From NCBI GenBank assembly GCA_902783205.1, contig CACZQE010000342.1, positions 1-7,295 on the forward strand: a stretch of DNA of 7,295 nt, read 5' to 3'. This document shows, one piece after another, positions 1 through 5,038 of the stretch; position 1 is the stretch's first letter, and each line of letters starts with the position of its first letter. Made by a program: the position numbers and the translations under genes. Origin of the DNA: an uncultured Lachnospiraceae bacterium (GTDB taxonomy: Bacteria; Bacillota_A; Clostridia; Lachnospirales; Lachnospiraceae). Under the pieces are notes generated by a model. The model searched no databases and was not told where the DNA came from. It saw only the letters and a list, made by a program, of their open reading frames with translations.

Positions 1-957
1 ACATTTCTCAATAATGAAAATTATAAGGGAAAGCTGGCCGAAAAGACCGAGCTGGGCGCTGAGCACATCAATGACGACAGCCCCGAGGCCGATGCCGAAG
101 GCATCATAATGATGATTGAATGCCTGATGGCTTCAGGCCTTACCGAATTCCGCATCGATATCGGACAGGTGGATTTCTATAAATCGATCATGGAAAGCCT
201 GCCGGTGGATGAGGCTGCCAGAGACAAGATCCATGACCTGGTTCTCAACAAGAATTCCCTCGGCCTGGAGCAGCTTCTTTCGGAACTGCCGGTACCCGGG
301 GATCTGGCAGGGACCCTTTCTCAGATCAACGAGCTCTACGGCGGCGTGGAGATCCTTGATAAGGCAGCCGGCCTGACCCGGGACGAAAGATGTCAGCGGG
401 CAGTTAACCGGCTTAAAGAGATCTATGAAATAATCTGCATTTACGGATATGAGAAATACATAACCTTTGACCTTGGAATGGTCAATTATTTTGATTATTA
501 CACCGGCGTGATCTTTCACGGCTATACCTTCGGGACCGGGGACGCCATCGGAAAGGGCGGAAGATATGACGGCCTTCTCAGCCAGTTCGGAATGGAGGCG
601 CCTTCCATCGGTTTTACTATTCTGGTGGATGACCTTATGTCCGCGCTGGAGAGGCAGAAGATAGAGGTATCAATAAAGGACTACCGCCATATGGTCCTCC
701 TCTATGAAAAGGAAGACCGGGCTGAGGCGATCTCCCTGGCGGCAGGTCTCCGCGGCAGCGGAATCTGTACGGAACTTACCTGTATAAACAGAGACAGCGG
801 CCGGGAGCCCCAGGAGCACTATCACCGCCTTTCCTACATCAAGTCCCACGGAGCCTATGCAGTCCTGGAACTGAAAGGAGAGGACGTAAAAGTAACAGAT
901 CTTGCCACCGGAAAAGTCGAGACCAGGAAGCTGGCTGATTTCAGAGAGGAGTATTAA
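1..957 (+). CDS. hisZ: ATP phosphoribosyltransferase regulatory subunit HisZ (5' end outside window)
   Basis: The reading frame is open from the first base, so the N-terminus is missing and 318 codons remain. HisZ is a catalytically inactive paralogue of histidyl-tRNA synthetase. With short-form HisG it forms the enzyme that condenses ATP and PRPP in the first step of histidine synthesis, and it contributes to feedback control. Visible signatures of the class II synthetase fold are SPEADAE (window residues 27-33), FDYYTGVIFHGY (164-175) and GKGGRYDGLL (184-193) followed by APSIGF. The RGLDYY-like motif of true HisRS reads VNYFDYY, and the C-terminal part is short, so a regulatory subunit fits better than a tRNA synthetase. 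The adjacent short hisG strongly supports this, because short HisG requires HisZ. The stop codon directly abuts the hisG ATG, suggesting coupled translation for balanced subunits. Confidence 0.93.
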   Translation, partial: TFLNNENYKGKLAEKTELGAEHINDDSPEADAEGIIMMIECLMASGLTEFRIDIGQVDFYKSIMESLPVDEAARDKIHDLVLNKNSLGLEQLLSELPVPGDLAGTLSQINELYGGVEILDKAAGLTRDERCQRAVNRLKEIYEIICIYGYEKYITFDLGMVNYFDYYTGVIFHGYTFGTGDAIGKGGRYDGLLSQFGMEAPSIGFTILVDDLMSALERQKIEVSIKDYRHMVLLYEKEDRAEAISLAAGLRGSGICTELTCINRDSGREPQEHYHRLSYIKSHGAYAVLELKGEDVKVTDLATGKVETRKLADFREEY

Positions 958-1602
958 ATGCGTTATCTGACATTTGCTCTTGCCAAGGGACGGCTTGCCA
1001 AGACGACCATGAAGCTCTTTGAGGAACTGGGGATTTACTGTGAAGCCATGAAAGACCCCGCTACCCGCAAGCTGATCTTTGTCAATGAGGAACTGAAACT
1101 GAAGTTTTTCCTGTCAAAAGCCTCGGATGTTCCCACCTATGTGGAGTACGGAGCAGCAGATGTGGGCGTGGTAGGAGAAGATACCATACTGGAAGAGGGA
1201 AGAAATATCTACGAGGTGCTGGATCTGGGATTCGGCCGCGGCAAAATGTGTGTCTGCGGACCGGAATCGGCCAGGGAGAAGCTTAAGCACGGTGAGCTGA
1301 TCCGTGTTGCTTCCAAGTATCCGGTCATCGCCAAAGATTATTTTTACAATAAAAAGTATCAGACAGTGGAGATCATAAAGCTGAACGGGTCCGTCGAGCT
1401 GGCCCCCATTGTAGGCCTTTCAGAGGTGATCGTGGATATTGTGGAAACAGGTTCCACATTAAGAGCCAACGGTCTGTCGGTTCTGGAAGAAATCTGTGAT
1501 CTTTCCGCCAGGATGGTGGTAAATCCGGTAAGCATGAAGATGGAACCGGAGCGGATCCGGGGACTGATCCGGAAACTGGGACAGATCAAGCAGGATCAAT
1601 AG
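958..1602 (+). CDS. hisG: ATP phosphoribosyltransferase catalytic subunit HisG, short form
   Basis: This cytoplasmic enzyme transfers the phosphoribosyl group of PRPP to ATP, the committed step of histidine synthesis. At 214 residues it is the short form, lacking the C-terminal histidine-binding regulatory domain of long HisG, and so depends on HisZ encoded just upstream. Visible motifs are FALAKGRL (residues 6-13), [17 protein letters not shown] (63-79) and the PRPP-binding region [20 protein letters not shown] (147-166) continuing TLRANGL, with D160, E163, T164, G165 and T167 in place. The ATG follows the hisZ stop with no gap. A GAGGAG ribosome binding site at 946-951, inside the end of hisZ, lies 6 nt upstream and supports this start. 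The gene ends 16 nt before hisD. Nothing appears truncated or altered. Confidence 0.97.
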   Translation: MRYLTFALAKGRLAKTTMKLFEELGIYCEAMKDPATRKLIFVNEELKLKFFLSKASDVPTYVEYGAADVGVVGEDTILEEGRNIYEVLDLGFGRGKMCVCGPESAREKLKHGELIRVASKYPVIAKDYFYNKKYQTVEIIKLNGSVELAPIVGLSEVIVDIVETGSTLRANGLSVLEEICDLSARMVVNPVSMKMEPERIRGLIRKLGQIKQDQ

Positions 1603-1618
1603 ATGCAGGGAGAATAAA

Positions 1619-2920
1619 ATGAGAGTATTACAGTTAAATGAAGACAATAAAAAGAAACTTCTTACAGATCTGCTGCGAAGAAGCCCCGAACACTACGGTA
1701 AATACGAAGCATCTGTCCGGGAAATCCTTGACGCGGTCAGGGAGAAGGGCGATGAGGCTTTATTCGGATATACTGAAAAGTTTGACGGATGCAGGCTGAC
1801 AGCGGCGGATATCCGTGTGACAGAAGAGGAGATCCGTGAGGCATATGATCAGGTGGAACAATCCCTGGTGGATGTGATCCGCAAATCTCTGGTCAATATC
1901 CGGTCCTACCATGAGCGCCAGAAGAGAAACAGCTGGTTTGACGCCAGACCGGACGGGACCATCCTGGGCCAGAAGATCACAGCCCTGTCTTCCGTAGGTG
2001 TTTATGTTCCGGGCGGAAAGGCGGCTTATCCTTCATCCGTACTGATGAATATTGTTCCCGCTGTCGTAGCCGGTGTCGGAAGGATCGTAATGGTCACACC
2101 GCCTGACCGGCAGGGAAAAGTAACACCGGCGACCCTGGTCGCTGCCCATGAAGCAGGCGCGACGGACATTTTCAAGGTAGGCGGAGCCCAGGCCATCGCT
2201 GCCCTGGCATACGGAACAGACTCCATTGCCCGGGTAGATAAGATCGTGGGACCCGGAAACATCTATGTGGCCCTGGCCAAGAAAGCGGTCTACGGCCATG
2301 TGAGTATTGACTCCATCGCAGGGCCCAGCGAGATTCTGGTCCTGGCTGACGGAGAGGCAAATCCCCGCTATGTGGCGGCCGACCTCCTGTCCCAGGCAGA
2401 GCATGACGAGATGGCCAGCGCCATCCTGGTGACCACCAGCCGCGACCTGGCAGAAAAGGTGGAGAAGGAGATTGAAGAATTTCTGACTTACCTTTCCCGT
2501 GCAGATATTATCAGGAAGTCTCTCGACCAGTTCGGCTACATCCTGGTTGCCGATTCCATGGAGGATGCAATCAGCGCGGCAAATGATATCGCTTCCGAAC
2601 ATCTGGAACTGGTATGCAGAAATCCCTTTGAGGTCATGACAAAGATCCGCAATGCAGGCGCCATCTTTATCGGGGAATACAGCAGCGAACCTCTGGGAGA
2701 TTATTTTGCCGGGCCCAATCATGTACTGCCCACCAATACCACGGCAAGATTCTTTTCACCCTTGTCGGTGGATGACTATATTAAGAAATCCAGCATTATC
2801 TACTATTCTAGAGAAGCGCTTGAGGCTGCCCACAGGGACATCGAAAGCTTTGCAAAAGCCGAAGGCCTTACAGCACATGCCAACTCCATCGCAGTACGTT
2901 TCGAGGAGGAAGAAAGATGA
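1619..2920 (+). CDS. hisD: Histidinol dehydrogenase HisD
   Basis: HisD oxidises L-histidinol to L-histidine in two NAD-dependent steps, the last of the pathway, using a zinc ion. The 433-residue length is typical. Recognisable segments include GVYVPGGKAAYPSSVLM (127-143), KVGGAQAIAALAYGT (186-200), DKIVGPGNIYVALAKK (207-222), the signature around DSIAGPSEILVLAD (231-244) and LLSQAEHDE (256-264). Expected zinc ligands are visible as Q259, H262, D361 (in LGDYFAGPNHVLPT) and H420. The catalytic pair is E327-H328 in ASEHLEL. The start is supported by an AGGGAG ribosome binding site at 1607-1612 with 6 nt spacing. The TGA stop overlaps the hisB ATG in an ATGA junction, a classic arrangement for translational coupling. 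The gene looks intact and functional. Confidence 0.98.
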   Translation: MRVLQLNEDNKKKLLTDLLRRSPEHYGKYEASVREILDAVREKGDEALFGYTEKFDGCRLTAADIRVTEEEIREAYDQVEQSLVDVIRKSLVNIRSYHERQKRNSWFDARPDGTILGQKITALSSVGVYVPGGKAAYPSSVLMNIVPAVVAGVGRIVMVTPPDRQGKVTPATLVAAHEAGATDIFKVGGAQAIAALAYGTDSIARVDKIVGPGNIYVALAKKAVYGHVSIDSIAGPSEILVLADGEANPRYVAADLLSQAEHDEMASAILVTTSRDLAEKVEKEIEEFLTYLSRADIIRKSLDQFGYILVADSMEDAISAANDIASEHLELVCRNPFEVMTKIRNAGAIFIGEYSSEPLGDYFAGPNHVLPTNTTARFFSPLSVDDYIKKSSIIYYSREALEAAHRDIESFAKAEGLTAHANSIAVRFEEEER

Positions 2921-3510
2921 GTTCTGTCAGAAAAGCACATATAGAAAGAAAAACAAGTGAAACAGATATCGTAATGGACCTGGTCATTGACGGCAGCGGA
3001 AAATGTGATGTGGATACCGGCATCGGCTTTTTTGATCACATGCTTGCCTCTTTTGCCCGCCACGGACTTTTTGATCTCACCTGTCACGTAAAGGGCGATC
3101 TGCATGTTGACTGCCACCACACCATAGAGGATACCGGTATCGTCCTGGGACAGGCAATCCGGGAGGCGGCCGGAGACAAAAAGGGTATACGCCGTTTCGG
3201 CAGTTTTCTTCTTCCTATGGATGAAAGCCTGGTCCTGAGTGCGGTAGACCTGTCCGGAAGACCCTATCTGGTCTGTGACCTGCCTTTTTCAGTAGAGAGA
3301 GTGGGAGATTTTGATACGGAAATGGTCAGGGAATTCTTTTACGCGGTTTCCTACAGTGCGGCCATGAATCTTCATCTCAAGCTGATCCACGGGAGCAATG
3401 CCCATCATGTGATGGAAGCAGCTTTCAAAGCCTTTGCCAAAGCACTGGATGAAGCGACGCAGAAAGATCCCAGAATCATGGACGTTCTTTCCACAAAGGG
3501 ATCTCTCTAG
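2917..3510 (+). CDS. hisB: Imidazoleglycerol-phosphate dehydratase HisB (monofunctional)
   Basis: HisB dehydrates imidazole glycerol phosphate to imidazole acetol phosphate, using manganese. The protein is 197 residues, the size of the monofunctional dehydratase. It has no histidinol-phosphatase domain, so that activity must be encoded elsewhere. Metal-binding and active-site signatures are clear: GFFDHML (37-43), HG at 49-50, [10 protein letters not shown] (66-75, with H67, H68 and E71), MDES (101-104) and [14 protein letters not shown] (159-172, with H163, H164 and E167). The start overlaps the hisD stop by four bases. It is preceded by AGGAGG at 2904-2909 with 7 nt spacing, inside hisD. 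The product of this step feeds HisC, whose gene is absent from the window, on the way to HisD. Confidence 0.98.
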   Translation: MSSVRKAHIERKTSETDIVMDLVIDGSGKCDVDTGIGFFDHMLASFARHGLFDLTCHVKGDLHVDCHHTIEDTGIVLGQAIREAAGDKKGIRRFGSFLLPMDESLVLSAVDLSGRPYLVCDLPFSVERVGDFDTEMVREFFYAVSYSAAMNLHLKLIHGSNAHHVMEAAFKAFAKALDEATQKDPRIMDVLSTKGSL

Positions 3511-3526
3511 GAAAAGCATTGAGGAC

Positions 3527-3532
3527 AAGGAG
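3527..3532 (+). promoter_or_regulatory. Ribosome binding site fixing the hisIE start
   Basis: AAGGAG lies 6 nt before the ATG at 3539. The frame is also open upstream, with an in-frame ATG at 3434 inside hisB. That upstream start has no convincing ribosome binding site and would add 35 residues of basic, non-homologous sequence that is simply hisB read out of frame. The site at 3527-3532 therefore decides in favour of the shorter, 420-residue product. Confidence 0.85.
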
Positions 3533-3538
3533 ATAATT

Positions 3539-4801
3539 ATGGACTATATAAAACTGATAGCCAGAGTGACAGACCGGGATCCCGGGCAGGAAGCAGCCCG
3601 CTGCGACAACTGCGGGGCAGACGGTCTCTACTACTGTGACCAGGCAGCTCTGGCCGGGAACACTGAGCCGGATGTGGCGCCCGTAAAAGAAATGTCAAGA
3701 AATGCGGACCTTCCCATCTGGGTCTGCTCCAATATAAGGCGCTTTGAGGATGTCAAGAAACTGATCTACGCAGGCGCAGACTGTGTGGTCGCCGACCTGG
3801 CCGGCTGCAGCACGGATGCGGTTTCGGAGGCATGCGAACGATTCGGTGCCACAAAGGTGGGACTGATGGCGGATACCGGCGATAAGAAAGAAGTCGAGAC
3901 CCTTTTGAGGGATGCTATTGAGAAAACTGGAGCCGGACAGATTTTTCTTCGAGGCGAAGCTTCAGATCCGCAGTGTGCCCGCACGGCGGACTATCTGAAA
4001 GAGAGCCTTCATCTGCCTGTCTGCCTCATAACCGACAGAAAGGATCCGGACAGTCTGGCAGCTGCAGCGGCCATGTCTATGCCGGATGCATTGATCATAG
4101 ACGGAGACGGGGAAAGTGATTTTATGGAAATCAAGCAGCTGCTTTCAAAGAGGAGTATTCCCGTTAACACCCTGACCAGCGCTCTGCCTTTCGATGCATT
4201 TAAAAAGGGCAGTGACGGCCTGGTACCCTGCATCGCCCAGGATTTCAGGACCGGACAGGTCCTGATGCTGGCCTACATGTCAAAGGAATCTTACGAAAAG
4301 ACCATAGAGACGGGACGGATGACCTATTACAGCAGGAGCCGTCAGGAACTGTGGACCAAGGGTGAGACTTCAGGTCATTACCAGTATGTACGGTCCATGG
4401 ATATTGACTGTGACAAAGACACCATCCTGGCAAAAGTGTCCCAGATCGGGGCGGCCTGTCACACGGGCAACCGGACCTGCTTTTTCACCAGCCTCATGCA
4501 GAGAGATACATCGGCACATAATCCCCTCGAGGTGTTTGAAGATGTCTTTGCCACCATCTTAGACCGCAGGGACCATCCCAGGGAAGGATCCTATACCAAC
4601 TATCTTTTTGATAAGGGAGTGGACAAGATCCTCAAGAAGGTGGGAGAGGAAGCGACGGAGATCGTGATCGCGGCAAAGAATCCGGATTCAGACGAGCTCA
4701 AATACGAGATCTGTGATTTTCTCTATCACATGATGGTCCTGATGGCCGAGAGGGATGTGACCTGGAAAGACATAACAGATGAACTTGCGCAGCGTCACTA
4801 G
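3539..4801 (+). CDS. hisIE: Bifunctional phosphoribosyl-AMP cyclohydrolase/phosphoribosyl-ATP pyrophosphatase HisIE with N-terminal degenerate HisA/HisF-like domain
   Basis: This protein carries out steps two and three of histidine synthesis: HisE hydrolyses phosphoribosyl-ATP to phosphoribosyl-AMP, and HisI opens its purine ring. At 420 residues it is about twice the usual HisIE length. Residues 225-318 are His[31 protein letters not shown] (262-280), the DCDKD metal motif (290-294) and [11 protein letters not shown] (306-316), with the three zinc cysteines C291, C307 and C314. Residues 329-420 are HisE, a MazG-like helical domain: [15 protein letters not shown] (367-381, with E371 and E374) and YEICDFLYH (389-397, with E390 and D393). 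Both catalytic domains look intact. Residues 1-222 resemble a HisA/HisF barrel ([15 protein letters not shown], then [18 protein letters not shown]), but the catalytic and phosphate-loop motifs are not recognisable. From memory, similar long HisIE proteins occur in Lachnospiraceae; I know of no role established for the extra domain. Confidence 0.95.
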   Translation: MDYIKLIARVTDRDPGQEAARCDNCGADGLYYCDQAALAGNTEPDVAPVKEMSRNADLPIWVCSNIRRFEDVKKLIYAGADCVVADLAGCSTDAVSEACERFGATKVGLMADTGDKKEVETLLRDAIEKTGAGQIFLRGEASDPQCARTADYLKESLHLPVCLITDRKDPDSLAAAAAMSMPDALIIDGDGESDFMEIKQLLSKRSIPVNTLTSALPFDAFKKGSDGLVPCIAQDFRTGQVLMLAYMSKESYEKTIETGRMTYYSRSRQELWTKGETSGHYQYVRSMDIDCDKDTILAKVSQIGAACHTGNRTCFFTSLMQRDTSAHNPLEVFEDVFATILDRRDHPREGSYTNYLFDKGVDKILKKVGEEATEIVIAAKNPDSDELKYEICDFLYHMMVLMAERDVTWKDITDELAQRH

Positions 4802-4814
4802 GTTATGCTATAAT
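4785..4814 (+). promoter_or_regulatory. Predicted sigma-A-type promoter with extended -10, at the end of hisIE
   Basis: A perfect TATAAT at 4809-4814 is preceded by TGC (4806-4808), which makes an extended -10 element. A weak -35 candidate, TTGCGC at 4785-4790, sits 18 nt upstream within the last codons of hisIE. The extended -10 can compensate for a poor -35. Transcription would start near 4821, about 43 nt before the small gene at 4864. This would drive the small gene, and alaS by read-through, independently of the his operon. It is a prediction from consensus matching only. Confidence 0.65.
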
Positions 4815-4815
4815 T

Positions 4816-4846
4816 AACTGGTTATGTATCAAACAGTTCGGTTTTT
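4816..4846 (+). terminator. Weak terminator-like hairpin after hisIE (low confidence)
   Basis: AACTGGTT (4816-4823) can pair with AAACAGTT (4831-4838) through seven base pairs and one G-A mismatch, around a 7-nt loop. Two bases (CG) and then GTTTTT follow. It lies where a his operon terminator would be expected, 14 nt after the hisIE stop. The stem is short and AT-rich, the T-tract does not directly follow it, and it overlaps the predicted start point of the downstream transcript. It could be a weak his terminator, a 5' stabilising hairpin, an operator or chance. Confidence 0.25.
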
Positions 4847-4863
4847 CTTAAGGAGGAATCATA

Positions 4864-4986
4864 ATGGCTAATGTACTGGCGGCATTTGTTCAGTACCTGG
4901 TTACAGCAATTATATTTGTGGCAGTTGCCATCGCCGGAGTGATCTGCGGTAAGAAACTCCGGGAGAATAAAAACGCGAAGGACTGA
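4864..4986 (+). CDS. Small single-span membrane protein of unknown function, 40 residues
   Basis: I do not recognise a characterised family. The 40-codon frame begins at ATG 7 nt after a near-perfect TAAGGAGG ribosome binding site (4849-4856), the strongest in the window, which argues for a translated gene. Residues 1-8 are a short N-terminus, about 9-29 (from VQYLVTAIIFVAV to CG) form one uninterrupted hydrophobic helix, and 30-40 are a charged tail, KKLRENKNAKD. The positive-inside rule predicts the tail in the cytoplasm. There is no signal-peptidase site and only one cysteine (C28). Alanine is frequent: eight of 40 residues, at positions 2, 6, 7, 15, 20, 22, 24 and 38. It has its own predicted promoter upstream and a terminator 8 nt after its stop, and it precedes alaS. 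It could be a membrane microprotein or could act partly as a leader peptide controlling alaS; the sequence alone does not decide. Confidence 0.8.
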   Translation: MANVLAAFVQYLVTAIIFVAVAIAGVICGKKLRENKNAKD

Positions 4987-4994
4987 ATAATCTG

Positions 4995-5022
4995 GGTGGC
5001 GGATCATCTCCGTCACCTTTTT
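4995..5022 (+). terminator. Intrinsic terminator or attenuator between the small gene and alaS
   Basis: GGTGGCGGA (4995-5003) and TCCGTCACC (5009-5017) form a nine-pair, GC-rich stem with one G-U wobble and a five-base loop. TTTTT (5018-5022) follows at once. This is a textbook Rho-independent terminator. It lies 8 nt after the stop of the small gene and two bases before the alaS ribosome binding site. alaS therefore cannot be transcribed from a conventional promoter downstream of it, and some read-through or regulated antitermination must occur. Confidence 0.82.
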
Positions 5023-5024
5023 GC

Positions 5025-5030
5025 AGGAGG
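5025..5030 (+). promoter_or_regulatory. Ribosome binding site fixing the TTG start of alaS
   Basis: AGGAGG sits 8 nt before TTG at 5039-5041. The first in-frame ATG is codon 12, already inside the conserved N-terminal block (ELRKMFLDFFESKGH), so starting there would remove part of the conserved fold. An in-frame TAG at 5035-5036 and 5037 (ATA TAG TTT reading depends on frame) is not needed for the argument; position of the binding site and family conservation together select the TTG. Confidence 0.85.
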
Positions 5031-5038
5031 ATATAGTT

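Noticed and set aside
2033..2722. A 229-codon minus-strand open frame opposite hisD
   Set aside because: It lies wholly within hisD, whose zinc and catalytic residues are all conserved. The minus translation has no recognisable domain and no ribosome binding context that I can support.
2652..2960. A 102-codon plus-strand frame spanning the hisD-hisB junction
   Set aside because: It is out of frame with two clearly functional genes, and its translation is low-complexity and motif-free; I treat it as an overlapping shadow.
3107..3135. Possible internal promoter in hisB (TTGACT, 17 bases, GATACC)
   Set aside because: The -35 is good but the -10 matches only three of six consensus bases. The sequence encodes the invariant CHHTIED region, which explains it.
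3434..3538. An upstream in-frame ATG that would lengthen HisIE to 455 residues
   Set aside because: The added 35 residues are hisB read in another frame and are rich in basic residues without homology. A proper AAGGAG at 3527-3532 serves the ATG at 3539.
4994..5022. Possible T-box antiterminator, from GGGTGG followed by a hairpin and T-tract
   Set aside because: The conserved T-box continuation is missing, the small ORF occupies the space where the specifier stem should be, and the bases are fully explained by a simple terminator stem.
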